From assembly GCA_022828105.1 (NCBI GenBank), contig JAJEJC010000008.1:186001-250000 (forward strand): DNA of 64,000 bases, read 5' to 3'. This document shows positions 48,128 to 57,049 of the stretch, piece after piece; position 1 is the first letter of the stretch; each line of letters opens with the position of its first letter. Origin of the DNA: Dehalococcoidia bacterium (GTDB taxonomy: Bacteria > Chloroflexota > Dehalococcoidia > Bin125). The notes beneath the pieces were generated by a model that had not been told where the DNA came from, made no database searches, and saw nothing but the letters and a program-made list of their open reading frames with translations. A program made the position numbers and the translations under genes.

Positions 48128-49075
48128 ATGACCATGCGATTGATGTTCGGGGCTCAGATTCCGGGCAATCAGACCGATTTCTCGCTAATGCGCGACGTCG
48201 CCCAGACGATGGATGCGACGCGCTGGCACTCGGCCTGGACCTATGACCACTTCGTGCCGCCGCTGGACTTCATGGACGAGACCGGCGACTCGCTCGAGGG
48301 CTGGATGACGCTGGCCGCGCTTGGTGAGGCAACATCAAATCTGATGCTGGGCACGCTGGTCTCGGCCGTGACCTACCGCAGTCCCAGCCTGGTTGCCAAG
48401 ATGACCGCGACGCTCGATCACAACACGGGCGGCCGCGCCATCCTCGGACTGGGCGCAGCCGGACATGCCCGCGAGCACGGCTTCTACGGCTGGGAGTTCC
48501 CATCGATCAAGGAGCGCTCGGATCGACTCGAAGAAGCCGCCGAGCTGATCCGCGCCCTGCTCCATGCCGAGGGCCGGGTCGACTACCGGGGCGAGCACTA
48601 CCAGCTCAACAACGCGCCGTTCGCGCCTCGCGCCCACCCCGATCATCCCGGCGGATTCGTGCAGATCATGATCGGCGGCAACGGTGAGCGGCGCACCTTG
48701 CGCACGCTGGCGCGGCACGGCGACATCTGCAACATCCGCGGCACGCCGGATGAGGTCTCGCGTCTGATCGACGTCATTCATCGCCACTGCGCCGAAGCCG
48801 GCCGCGATCCCTCGGAGATCTATCTGACCACCGTGATGCGTCCCGCACTGGTCTACGAGCAGCACAAGATCGACCGATTGCGAAGCATCCACGGTGAAGG
48901 CATGGCGGAAGACGAGTTGCAGCACTTGCCGATCGGCCCGGCCGAGCACCTGATCAGCGTGTTCGAGCAGTACGAGGCGGTTGGAATCCAGGGGTTTGTG
49001 TTCGAGTCGATTCCCAACAATCCCAGGCTCTTCGAGCAGTTTGATAGCGAAGTGCTCACCGCCTTCGACGACTAA
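48128..49075 (+). CDS. LLM-class oxidoreductase, tandem paralogue B
   Basis: 315 aa, the same fold as paralogue A: MTMRLMFGAQIPGNQTDFSL and HNTGGRAILGLGAAGHAREH. AAGGAG precedes the ATG-ACC-ATG start. Differences cluster at the barrel mouth (A: YYRLDHAPFAPRV, B: HYQLNNAPFAPRA; A: AWHEREHAAYG, B: AGHAREHGFYG), so the substrate may have diverged. It follows paralogue A by 22 nt and is 108 nt before the dual binding-protein gene. Confidence 0.9.
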   Translation: MTMRLMFGAQIPGNQTDFSLMRDVAQTMDATRWHSAWTYDHFVPPLDFMDETGDSLEGWMTLAALGEATSNLMLGTLVSAVTYRSPSLVAKMTATLDHNTGGRAILGLGAAGHAREHGFYGWEFPSIKERSDRLEEAAELIRALLHAEGRVDYRGEHYQLNNAPFAPRAHPDHPGGFVQIMIGGNGERRTLRTLARHGDICNIRGTPDEVSRLIDVIHRHCAEAGRDPSEIYLTTVMRPALVYEQHKIDRLRSIHGEGMAEDELQHLPIGPAEHLISVFEQYEAVGIQGFVFESIPNNPRLFEQFDSEVLTAFDD

Positions 49076-49183
49076 GGCGCTACCTGCTCAGACGCCTGGC
49101 CGCGTGCCTGTGTGTAAGCTCTGTACCAAACGGAGCCGATGCGCGTCCCCACTGCCGGGACTGCGCTTCCCCTGGAGGATGTG

Positions 49184-51739
49184 ATGCTCGTACGTCTCTT
49201 CCGGCCGATGGCAATCACAATGCTGGTCGCACTGGCGCTGGGACTCTTCGCCGCCTGTGGCGACGACGACGAACAGCAACAGCAATCGCTCGCCGCGCAA
49301 CAGCAGCAGGCCCAGCAGCAGGAGCGCGCCGCCCCTGCGACTCAGCAGCAGGATCAGCAGGATCAACCCGCCCAGACCGGGGCGGTCCAGGGACCGCTGA
49401 AGATCGCCTTCCTGGCCGACTTCTCGGGCGGACTCGCGGAGTACGGCCTCTCCATGCAGCGGGGATTTGAACTGGCGATTTCTCACGTCAACGCCGCCGG
49501 CGGCGTCTGGGGCCAGCCGGTCGAGGTCGTGTTCGGCGACACCGCGCTCGATCCCACGCAGGCGACCGAGGAAGCGCGGCGCCTGATTGAAGTTGAGCGC
49601 GTGCACGCCATCGTCGGACCGTTGGCGTCCTCAATCACGCTGGCCGTGGTCGAGTCCGTCGCCGCCGACGCCGGAGTGCTCGTCGTCTCTCCGTCGGCGA
49701 CATCGCCGCAAATCACCATCTCCGAAGACAACGACTTCCTCTTCCGCAGCTCGCCGTCCGACGCCGCGCAGGGACCGGTTTTGGCGCAGTTGGCGGCGGA
49801 CCAGGGCCTCAGCCGCGTCGGCGTGCTCTATCGCAACGACGCATGGGGCCAGGGGCTGGCAGACGCATTCGGGGCATCGTGGGGCGGCAGCGCCAATTTC
49901 GTCGCGATCGAGGTCGGCCGCACGTCCTACATCGCCGAACTCCAGCAGGCCGCCGAAGGCGGGATGCAGGCGCTCGTGGCGATGGCGTTCCCGCCCGAGT
50001 CAGAGGTGTTCATCCGCGAGGCGCTGGAGCAGGGTCTGTTCGACCACTTCATCTTCACCGACGGCAACAAGAGTCAGGATCTAATCGACGCGATTGGCGG
50101 CGAGTATCTCAACGGCATGCAAGGCACGGCGCCGGTCTCCGGACCGGAGACGGAAGCCTTGCTCAACTACCGCGCCGACTTCGCCGCCGAGTTCGGCGAG
50201 GGCGCGGACGAACCGTTCGTCGCGCAGACCTACGACGCCGCGCTGGTCGTCGCCCTCGCCGCCGAGCACGCCGGCCGCGACGACCGTACGGCGATCCGCG
50301 ACAGCCTCCGAGCGGTCGCCGGACCGCCGGGCAGCGCGATCCAGGCAGGCGCCGACGGCGTCGCCGAGGCGCTTGCCGCGATCCGCGCCGGAGAGGACGT
50401 CGATATCGCCGGCGCCTCGACCTCGCTCGACTTCGACGCCAACGGAGACATCGCCACCGGTTTCATCGGCGTCTGGCAGTACGCCGAGGGAACGATTGCC
50501 GAAGTCAGCGTGACCGGCTTTGACTTGAGCGGCGGTCCGCTCGTGGTGACGCCGAGCCAGTCGGATCAGGCGCAGGCCCAGGCCGTCTCGGACGAGCCGC
50601 TCAAGATTGGATTCCTGGCCGACTTCTCCGGCCCGCTGGCCGAGTTTGGTCCGTCAATCCTGAGCGGAGTCGAACTGGCGATCAAGCAACTCAACGACGC
50701 CGGCGGCGTGCTCGGACATCCGGTCCAGCTCGTGACCGGCGACACGGCGCTCGACCCGACCCAGGCAACCGAAGAGACACGCCGGCTGATCGAGGTCGAA
50801 GGCGTGCACGCGATTGTCGGTCCGCTGGCGTCCTCGATCACCCTGGCCGTGGTCGAGTCGGTCGCGGCCGATGCGGGCGTGCTCGTCATTTCGCCGTCGG
50901 CCACGTCGCCGCAACTCACCATCGCCGAGGACGACGACTTCCTCTTCCGCACCACAGTTTCCGATGCGGCGCAGGGACCGGTCCTGGCGCAGCTTGCGGC
51001 GGACGAAGGCTACAACAACGTCGGCGTGCTCTACCTCAACGATCCCTACGGTCAGGGTCTGGCGGAGGCGTTCAACGCCGCCTGGACCGGCGCCGCCAAC
51101 ATCGTCTCGATTGAGCCTCGGCAAGCGTCCTACCTCGCCGAACTGCAGCAGGCCGCCAGCAACGACGCGGAGGCGCTGATCGTGATCGCATTCCCGCAGG
51201 AGGCCGAGATCTTCATTCGCGAAGCCCTGGAGCAAGGATTCTTCGATGAATTCCTGTTCGTCGACGGCAGCAAGAGCCAGGACCTGGTAGACGCGATCGG
51301 CGGCGAGTTCCTGGAAGGCATGAGAGGCACGGCGCAGGCGCCGGGTCCGGATTCGCCCGCCTTGCTGCTCTTCAACCAGTCGTACATCGCGGAATACGGC
51401 GAGTTGTCGCCGCTGCCCTTCGTGGTTGAGGCGTACGACGCTGCCGTTGCGATCGGGATCGCGGCGCAGGCCGCGGGTTCGGTCGATCCCGCGGCAATCC
51501 GCGACGCGCTGCGCATCGTCGCCGGGCCTCCGGGCGATCCGTACGCAATCGGCGGTGAAGGCGTCGGAGCGGCCCTGGCGGCCGTCGCGCAAGGCTGGCA
51601 AGTCGACCTCGAGGGCGCGGCGACCTCGCTCGACTGGGACGAGCACGGCGACATCACGTCCGGCTACATCGGCGTCTGGGCATACGAGAGCGGCAGCATC
51701 GTTGAAATCAGCGTGACCGCGTTCGATCTGACCGAGTAG
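49184..51739 (+). CDS. Double-domain LivK-type substrate-binding lipoprotein
   Basis: 851 aa from ATG 49184, with GGAGG 5-6 nt upstream. Signal peptide and lipobox LFAAC (Cys25) are followed by a Gln-rich tether (~28-67). Residues ~71-452 form one complete Peripla_BP_6 (branched-chain amino acid binding) domain beginning PLKIAFLADFSGGLAEYG, and ~468-851 a second beginning PLKIGFLADFSGPLAEFG, joined by a ~15-residue Ser/Gln/Ala linker. The two are strongly alike: VHAIVGPLASSITLAVVESV occurs in both. A normal LivK has one domain and ~400 aa. The third LivK-type gene follows 16 nt later and the Liv transporter genes are convergent. Likely binds amino acids or related acids outside the cell. Confidence 0.9.
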   Translation: MLVRLFRPMAITMLVALALGLFAACGDDDEQQQQSLAAQQQQAQQQERAAPATQQQDQQDQPAQTGAVQGPLKIAFLADFSGGLAEYGLSMQRGFELAISHVNAAGGVWGQPVEVVFGDTALDPTQATEEARRLIEVERVHAIVGPLASSITLAVVESVAADAGVLVVSPSATSPQITISEDNDFLFRSSPSDAAQGPVLAQLAADQGLSRVGVLYRNDAWGQGLADAFGASWGGSANFVAIEVGRTSYIAELQQAAEGGMQALVAMAFPPESEVFIREALEQGLFDHFIFTDGNKSQDLIDAIGGEYLNGMQGTAPVSGPETEALLNYRADFAAEFGEGADEPFVAQTYDAALVVALAAEHAGRDDRTAIRDSLRAVAGPPGSAIQAGADGVAEALAAIRAGEDVDIAGASTSLDFDANGDIATGFIGVWQYAEGTIAEVSVTGFDLSGGPLVVTPSQSDQAQAQAVSDEPLKIGFLADFSGPLAEFGPSILSGVELAIKQLNDAGGVLGHPVQLVTGDTALDPTQATEETRRLIEVEGVHAIVGPLASSITLAVVESVAADAGVLVISPSATSPQLTIAEDDDFLFRTTVSDAAQGPVLAQLAADEGYNNVGVLYLNDPYGQGLAEAFNAAWTGAANIVSIEPRQASYLAELQQAASNDAEALIVIAFPQEAEIFIREALEQGFFDEFLFVDGSKSQDLVDAIGGEFLEGMRGTAQAPGPDSPALLLFNQSYIAEYGELSPLPFVVEAYDAAVAIGIAAQAAGSVDPAAIRDALRIVAGPPGDPYAIGGEGVGAALAAVAQGWQVDLEGAATSLDWDEHGDITSGYIGVWAYESGSIVEISVTAFDLTE

Positions 51740-51755
51740 CCGAGCGAGTCGACGA

Positions 51756-53087
51756 ATGCGTCTCTCCCTGGTATTGGCGGTCGCGGCAACCGCACTAATG
51801 GCGCTGGTCGTGTCTGCCTGCTCAAGCGGTGACGAACCGTCCGGGCAGGCGGCGTCCGCCGCACCGCAGGATCAAGCCGAACATTCTCAGGCGCGACAGA
51901 CCGCTGCATCCGCTCAGCCGGACGGCACGCCGGGTCCGCTGAGGATCGCGTTCCTCGGCGATCTGACCGGCGGGCTGGCCGAGATCGGCGTCGAAATGCG
52001 CGACGGCTTCCTGCTCGCCATCGACCACATCAACGCCGCCGGCGGCGTCTTCGGACAGCCGGTTGAGTTCGTGATCGGCGACACCAACACCGATCCCACC
52101 ATCGCCGTCGAAGAGGCGCGCCGAATGATCGAGATCGAGGGCGCGCACGTCGTCGTAGGGGCGCACTCCAGCACCAATTCGCTGGCAGTCGCCGAGAGCA
52201 TCACCGGCCCGGCCGGCATCCCGCAGATTTCGCCCGCATCGTCCTCGCCGCAGCTCGCGGTCGCGGCCGATAACGATTTCCTCTTTCGAGCCACGCTCAA
52301 CGACAAGGTCCAGGGTCCTGCCCTGGCCCAACTCGTCGCCGAGCAGGGCTACACCAACGTCGGCGTGATCTATCGCGACGACGCATGGGGTCAGGGCATC
52401 GCCGACTCGTTCGCCGAGGCCTTTGTCGAGCAGTGGTCCGGGCAGGTCGTCAAGGTCGCCGTCGCCCCTCAACAGACGACGTATCTCAGCGAAATTCAGC
52501 AGTCGCTGCAGAACGAGCCCGATGCGCTGGTCATGCTGGCCTATGTTCCCGAGGGCACAATCATCCTGCGCGAGTCAATTGAGAACGACCTCTACGACCG
52601 TTTCGTCTTCGGACCGACCAGTCGCAATTTCGACTTGATCGATGCGATCGGTGCGGAGTACCTGGCCGACATGCCTGGTACCGCGCCGGGCACAGCGCCG
52701 GGCACCGAGTCGGCACTGCTATGGGAGTCCGCGTTCATCGAGAAGTTCGAGCGACCGTACGCCTACCCGTACACCAAGCAGGCCTACGACGCGACGATCG
52801 CCTTCGCGCTCGCTGCCGAGGCCGCCGGCTCGACCGACGGCGTGGCGATCCGCGATCAGCTCCGCCGGATCGGCGGCGCGCCGGGGCAGGTCGTGCTGGC
52901 CGACATCGGCAGCATCCGCCTCGGCCTTGAAGCCGCCCGCAACGGCGAAGACATCGACTACGAGGGCGCCGCCCAGTCGCTCGAGTGGGACGAGAACGGA
53001 GACCTCGCCCGAGGCTACGTCGGCATCTGGCGCTTCACTCCACAGGGCGGCATCGAAGACACCGGCGTCATCCCCTACGGCGAGTAG
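51756..53087 (+). CDS. LivK-type substrate-binding lipoprotein
   Basis: 443 aa. Signal peptide with lipobox VSAC (Cys22), then a Gln/Ala/Ser-rich tether (~25-55) and one Peripla_BP_6 domain: PLRIAFLGDLTGGLAEIGVE, AGGVFGQPVEFVIGDTNTDP and TNVGVIYRDDAWGQGIADSF. Its closest relative in the window is the double-domain protein, so it is a third copy from the same duplication series. It starts 16 nt after that gene, same strand, and ends 16 nt before the convergent livM. Confidence 0.92.
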   Translation: MRLSLVLAVAATALMALVVSACSSGDEPSGQAASAAPQDQAEHSQARQTAASAQPDGTPGPLRIAFLGDLTGGLAEIGVEMRDGFLLAIDHINAAGGVFGQPVEFVIGDTNTDPTIAVEEARRMIEIEGAHVVVGAHSSTNSLAVAESITGPAGIPQISPASSSPQLAVAADNDFLFRATLNDKVQGPALAQLVAEQGYTNVGVIYRDDAWGQGIADSFAEAFVEQWSGQVVKVAVAPQQTTYLSEIQQSLQNEPDALVMLAYVPEGTIILRESIENDLYDRFVFGPTSRNFDLIDAIGAEYLADMPGTAPGTAPGTESALLWESAFIEKFERPYAYPYTKQAYDATIAFALAAEAAGSTDGVAIRDQLRRIGGAPGQVVLADIGSIRLGLEAARNGEDIDYEGAAQSLEWDENGDLARGYVGIWRFTPQGGIEDTGVIPYGE

Positions 53088-53103
53088 CGGGCAACTCTCC
53101 GCG

Positions 53104-54153
53104 TCAACGTGACACCGCGCGGCGCGCCCGCTGCCAGATCGAGGCCCGGCCATCGTCGGGACCGGGGTCAGGACCCTCCGAGACGAACCGGCTCACGCGA
53201 TCACGCTCGGCCAGGAGACCTTGCGGCCGCCAGAGCAGGAACGCCACAATCAGGACTCCGATCAACAGTTGGCGGACCTGGAAGACGCGGCTGCCGAGCC
53301 AGTCGGGCAGACTCTCCTGGATCAACGGCGTCCCGAACCAGAAGAAGCCAACCACCAACGCACCCAGCACGACGCCTCGGTGATTGCCGCTGCCGCCGAC
53401 GATCAACATCGTCCAGACGAAGAACGTGCCCAGCAGGTCGGAGAACGTGAGCGGCGAGATCGTCCCGCTGCGGTGCGCGTAAATCGCTCCGCCCAGGCCC
53501 ATCAGCATGGCGCCGAGCACGAAGGCGATCATCCGGAACCGCACCGTGTTCTTGCCCGAGGCTCGAGCCGTGTCTTCGTTGTCGCGGATCGCGCGCAGCG
53601 CGCGGCCCCAGGGCGAAGCCGAGGCCCGCGAGACCAGCCAGTAGACGACGACTAACACGGCCAGCGCAATCGCGAGTTCGACCCAGCGGTAGCCGCCGCC
53701 GCTGACCTCGTCCTCCAGCAGACCGTCGATTCCGTTGAGTCCGCGGCTGCGGTTGACCAGCCCTTCGACGGAGTTCGCAATGCTGCGCAGGATCGCGGCC
53801 ACGCCGATCGTCGCGATGGCGAGGAAATCGTCGCGCAGCCGCAGCGTGGGGATGCCGAGCAATAGCGCGAGCACTGCGCCGGCTACGGCGGCGAAGATCC
53901 ATCCGACAGGAATCGGCAAGCCCCAGCCGGCGACGTATGCTTCGAGGCCCTCCGGCGCGGGAAGCGTAAGGACGGCCGATACGTATGCGCCGACCATGAA
54001 GAACGCCGCGACGCCGAAGTTGAGAATGCCGACGCTCCATTGCACGTTGAGCGCCAGCGCCAGGATGGCGAAGATCGCCACCGTGGTCAGGAAGCCGACC
54101 GTCCAGTTGACGGCCCCGTCGAACGTGACCAGGGTGACCACGATCTGTTCCAT
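53104..54153 (-). CDS. livM: Branched-chain amino acid ABC transporter permease LivM
   Basis: 349 aa. NVQWSVGILNFGVAAFFMVG, LRLRDDFLAIATIGVAAILR and the C-terminal RQLLIGVLIVAFLLWRPQGL are LivM segments; 8-9 membrane helices. ATG 54153 is chosen over an in-frame start 51 nt earlier inside livH. Last gene of the operon hit-livG-livF-livH-livM. It spans the membrane and pairs with LivH. Confidence 0.93.
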   Translation of the reverse strand: MEQIVVTLVTFDGAVNWTVGFLTTVAIFAILALALNVQWSVGILNFGVAAFFMVGAYVSAVLTLPAPEGLEAYVAGWGLPIPVGWIFAAVAGAVLALLLGIPTLRLRDDFLAIATIGVAAILRSIANSVEGLVNRSRGLNGIDGLLEDEVSGGGYRWVELAIALAVLVVVYWLVSRASASPWGRALRAIRDNEDTARASGKNTVRFRMIAFVLGAMLMGLGGAIYAHRSGTISPLTFSDLLGTFFVWTMLIVGGSGNHRGVVLGALVVGFFWFGTPLIQESLPDWLGSRVFQVRQLLIGVLIVAFLLWRPQGLLAERDRVSRFVSEGPDPGPDDGRASIWQRARRAVSR

Positions 54154-54154
54154 C

Positions 54155-55069
54155 TCAACGCGCCTGTCCAAAGAGGCCGCGAGGCCGTAACAACAGCACC
54201 ACAATCACGATCACGAATGGGATGCCCGGCTTGAGGCCGGTGTTGATCCACTGCGTCGACACCTCCTGGGCGATGCCAACCAGCAGCCCGCCGAACAGCG
54301 CGCCCCAGGGATTGCCGATCCCGCCCAGAATCACCGCCGCGAACAACGGCAGGAGCAGCCGGAATCCCGCGTCGAAGCGGACCTCGGCCTGGAGCCCAAG
54401 CATGACCCCGGCCAGCGCCGCCAGCATCCCGCCCACGATCCAGGTGCCGTAGCGGATGCGGTTCGTGTCGATGCCCGAGGCCTCGGCCAGTCCGGGGTTG
54501 TCGGCGGTCGCGCGCATCGCCTTGCCGAAGCGCGTTCGGTAGAGCAGCCAGTAGAGCAGCACGGCGGCGAGAATCGTGATGCCGACGATGAAGAACTGGT
54601 CCGGCTTGACCTTGATCCCGCCGAGAATCTCGGTCGCCGGATGGATTCCGGGGGTATAGCGGAAGTTGGACGGTCCCCAGATCAGTTGGATGACCGCGCG
54701 CATCCCGATTGAGATGCCCAGCGAGGCGATGGCGAAGACGAAAAACGTGCCGCCTGCGTCGCGCAAGCGGCGGAAGACGAGCCGTTCGAGCACGAGCGAG
54801 AGCGCGGCCACGCCGAGCATCGCCACGAGGACGCCGACCACCAGTCCCCAGCCGAATGAGAGCGAGCCGAACTGTCCGCCGGCGAAGCCGAGGTTCGCGC
54901 CCTCGGATGACACGACGAAGAAAGCGAGGAACATTCCCCAGCCCATCTTGTCGCCGTGGGCGAAATCGCCGACGCCGAGCACGCCGTAGACCAGCGTCAG
55001 ACCCATCGCGCCAAGGGCGATGATCGATCCAACGATGATGCCGACCGTGACCAGTTGCGCGATGTCTAT
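54155..55069 (-). CDS. livH: Branched-chain amino acid ABC transporter permease LivH, probable ATA start
   Basis: 304 aa if started at ATA (55069-55067): [I/M]DIAQLVTVGIIVGSIIALGA then MGLTLVYGVLGVGDFAHGDK. The first helix and DIAQLV start are those of normal LivH. GGGAG lies 6 nt before the ATA, and the ATA overlaps the livF stop (ATAG) just as ATGA overlaps elsewhere in the operon. The only other nearby options are CTG at 55054-55052 or the ATG at 55006, which would cut the first helix. Otherwise typical LivH: AMRATADNPGLAEASGIDTN and LGGIGNPWGALFGGLLVGIA. Confidence 0.85.
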   Translation of the reverse strand: MDIAQLVTVGIIVGSIIALGAMGLTLVYGVLGVGDFAHGDKMGWGMFLAFFVVSSEGANLGFAGGQFGSLSFGWGLVVGVLVAMLGVAALSLVLERLVFRRLRDAGGTFFVFAIASLGISIGMRAVIQLIWGPSNFRYTPGIHPATEILGGIKVKPDQFFIVGITILAAVLLYWLLYRTRFGKAMRATADNPGLAEASGIDTNRIRYGTWIVGGMLAALAGVMLGLQAEVRFDAGFRLLLPLFAAVILGGIGNPWGALFGGLLVGIAQEVSTQWINTGLKPGIPFVIVIVVLLLRPRGLFGQAR

Positions 55070-55827
55070 TGCCGGCTCCCTTCCTCCAGCGTGAACCCCT
55101 CGCCCTCTTCCTGGCCGAGAAACGCGCGGCCGACTTCGGGGCTGGTCAGCATCTCGCGGCCGGAGCCCTCCATAGCCTTCTCGCCGTCGACCATCACGAG
55201 CCCGCGGTCGGACCAGACCAGCGCCTCGGTCGCGTTCTGTTCGACCATCAGGATGCCGACGCCGGTCATGTGAATCTGGTAGATGCGGCTGAGCAGCTCG
55301 CCGCGAGCGGCCGGAGCCAGCGCCGCGGTCGGCTCGTCAAGGCAGAGCATGACCGGGTCGAGCATCAGCGCGCGAGCCATGGCGAGCATCTGTCGTTGCC
55401 CTCCCGAAAGCCGGCTGGCACGCTCTCCAGGACGTTGCTCAAGGTCCGGGAACATGGCCAGGACCTCGCCGATTCGTTCGCGCAGGCCGTCCCTGCGCAT
55501 GTAGCCGCCCATCTCCAGGTTTTCGCGAATCGACATCGAGGTGAACACGTTGTCGACCTGGGGCACATAGCCGACGCCGGAGGCGATCATGCGCGGCGTG
55601 GACCAGCCGCTGACGTCCTCGCCCTGGAAGTAGCGGCGACCGTGCTCGAACGGCAGCGCGCCGACGATCGCCTTGAGCAGCGTCGACTTGCCCGCGCCAT
55701 TAGGTCCGATGATGGTCAGGATTTCGTCCCCGAACAGGTCCAACTCGACATCGTGGATGATCTCGATCCCCTCGACGTAGCCGCCGCTGAACTGCTCGAC
55801 ACGCAGCAGGGGACTCCGGTTCGTCAT
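55066..55827 (-). CDS. livF: Branched-chain amino acid ABC transporter ATPase LivF
   Basis: 253 aa. Walker A GPNGAGKSTLLKA, signature RLSGGQRQMLAMARAL, Walker B VMLCLDEPTAALAP, and the LivF-type VPQVDNVFTSMSIRENLEMG. It overlaps livG by 4 nt. ATG 55827 is chosen over a long in-frame run into livG. Confidence 0.94.
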   Translation of the reverse strand: MTNRSPLLRVEQFSGGYVEGIEIIHDVELDLFGDEILTIIGPNGAGKSTLLKAIVGALPFEHGRRYFQGEDVSGWSTPRMIASGVGYVPQVDNVFTSMSIRENLEMGGYMRRDGLRERIGEVLAMFPDLEQRPGERASRLSGGQRQMLAMARALMLDPVMLCLDEPTAALAPAARGELLSRIYQIHMTGVGILMVEQNATEALVWSDRGLVMVDGEKAMEGSGREMLTSPEVGRAFLGQEEGEGFTLEEGSRQ

Positions 55828-56594
55828 TGCCGGCGTCCGCTCAGGTAGGCAGCCTGCACCTCGGGATCGGCGAGCACGTCGTTGGCCGCGCCGACCGCCA
55901 GCACGCGGCCCTGGGCCATGACAATCACCGGCTCGCAGAGCTGTCGCACGAAGTCGAGGTTGTGCTCGATGATCAGAAACGTCAGCCCCAGTTCCGCGCA
56001 CAGCTCACGGATGTGTTCCGCCAGCCGCCGGACCAGGGCCGGATTGACGCCGGCGCCGGGCTCGTCCAGCAGGATCATCCGGGGCTCGGCCATCAGCGCG
56101 CGAGCGAGCTCGAGCAGCTTTCGCTGCCCGCCCGACAATGCGCCCGCGCGGATGTATGCCTGGTGGCCAAGCTGGGTTTGCGCCAGGACCTCATGCGCCC
56201 GCGCCTCCAGCCGCTCCTCTTCTTCGCGCACCCGCCAGGGCGTCAGCCAGGTCCGCCAGACCGCTTCACCGGACTGCCGCTCTCCGGCCAGCATCAGGTT
56301 TTCGAGCACGGTCATCGTGTCGAGTTCCTGTGGAATCTGAAACGTGCGGACGAGACCCCGGTTGAACATTCGGTGCGGCGGGAATCCGGTGACGTCCTCC
56401 CCTGCAAAGCGGACGCTCCCGCCGTCGGGTTTGAGGAATCCAGCCACGCAGTTGAATGCCGTCGTTTTGCCCGCGCCGTTGGGCCCGATCATGCCGGCGA
56501 TCTGGCCTTCTCCAACCGCAAACGAAGCCTGGTCGCAGGCTCGCAAGCCGCCAAAGTGCTTGTCCAGATCAAGAACCTCAAGCAGTGCGACCAT
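55824..56594 (-). CDS. livG: Branched-chain amino acid ABC transporter ATPase LivG
   Basis: 256 aa. Walker A GPNGAGKTTAFNCVAGF, the LivG motif FNRGLVRTFQIPQEL, signature LSGGQRKLLELARALM and Walker B RMILLDEPGAGVNP. Follows the HIT gene by 21 nt. Confidence 0.94.
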   Translation of the reverse strand: MVALLEVLDLDKHFGGLRACDQASFAVGEGQIAGMIGPNGAGKTTAFNCVAGFLKPDGGSVRFAGEDVTGFPPHRMFNRGLVRTFQIPQELDTMTVLENLMLAGERQSGEAVWRTWLTPWRVREEEERLEARAHEVLAQTQLGHQAYIRAGALSGGQRKLLELARALMAEPRMILLDEPGAGVNPALVRRLAEHIRELCAELGLTFLIIEHNLDFVRQLCEPVIVMAQGRVLAVGAANDVLADPEVQAAYLSGRRQ

Positions 56595-56615
56595 GATTGC
56601 TCAATGATCTCTCAA

Positions 56616-56978
56616 TCAGCCCGGCGGCCAGCCCAGCTTCCGACCGCCCAGCACATGCAGATGCAGGTGCGCCACCGTCTGACCCGCCGCCTCGCCGACG
56701 TTGATCACGACGCGCCAACCGCTCGCTTCCAGTCCTTCCTGCCGCGCGACGGTCTGCGCTGATTGCATCAGGCGCCCGAGCAACGCTGGATCGGCCTGAT
56801 CGGCTTCCTGCAACCCGCTGACGGCGACGCGGGGTATGACCAGGATGTGCACCGGCGCCTGCGGATTGAGATCGCGAAAGGCGATGCAGGCATCGTCCTC
56901 GTAGACGATGTCGGCGGGAATCTCCCCGCGCACGATGGCCCCGAACACCGTGTCCGACGACTGCTGCGGATCACTCAC
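56616..56978 (-). CDS. HIT-family nucleotide-binding protein (HinT-like)
   Basis: 120 aa from GTG after GGAGAG. FGAIVRGEIPADIVYEDDAC is the HIT start and VAHLHLHVLGGRKLGWPPG carries the HxHxHxx active site. HinT enzymes hydrolyse aminoacyl- or phosphoramidate adenylates. It is probably the first gene of the liv operon (21 nt upstream of livG), an unusual partner whose link to transport is unknown. Divergent from gpmA with 71 nt between starts. Confidence 0.92.
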   Translation of the reverse strand: MSDPQQSSDTVFGAIVRGEIPADIVYEDDACIAFRDLNPQAPVHILVIPRVAVSGLQEADQADPALLGRLMQSAQTVARQEGLEASGWRVVINVGEAAGQTVAHLHLHVLGGRKLGWPPG

Positions 56979-57037
56979 GCAATGCTCTCCTCAGCCAACA
57001 CGTCTCGATATCGGGCTGGATCTCGGCATTCGCAGGG

Positions 57038-57043
57038 TAGCCT
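57038..57043 (+). promoter_or_regulatory. Leaderless-type -10 box (TAGCCT) for gpmA
   Basis: TAGCCT ends 6 nt before the ATG at 57050, the same sequence and spacing as at the crotonase at 46.2 kb. Confidence 0.45.
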
Positions 57044-57049
57044 GTGCTC

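Noticed and set aside
54155-55006. livH starting at the ATG 55006
   Set aside because: This would remove the first transmembrane helix and the conserved DIAQLV start, leaving 63 nt of non-coding sequence inside a gap-free operon.
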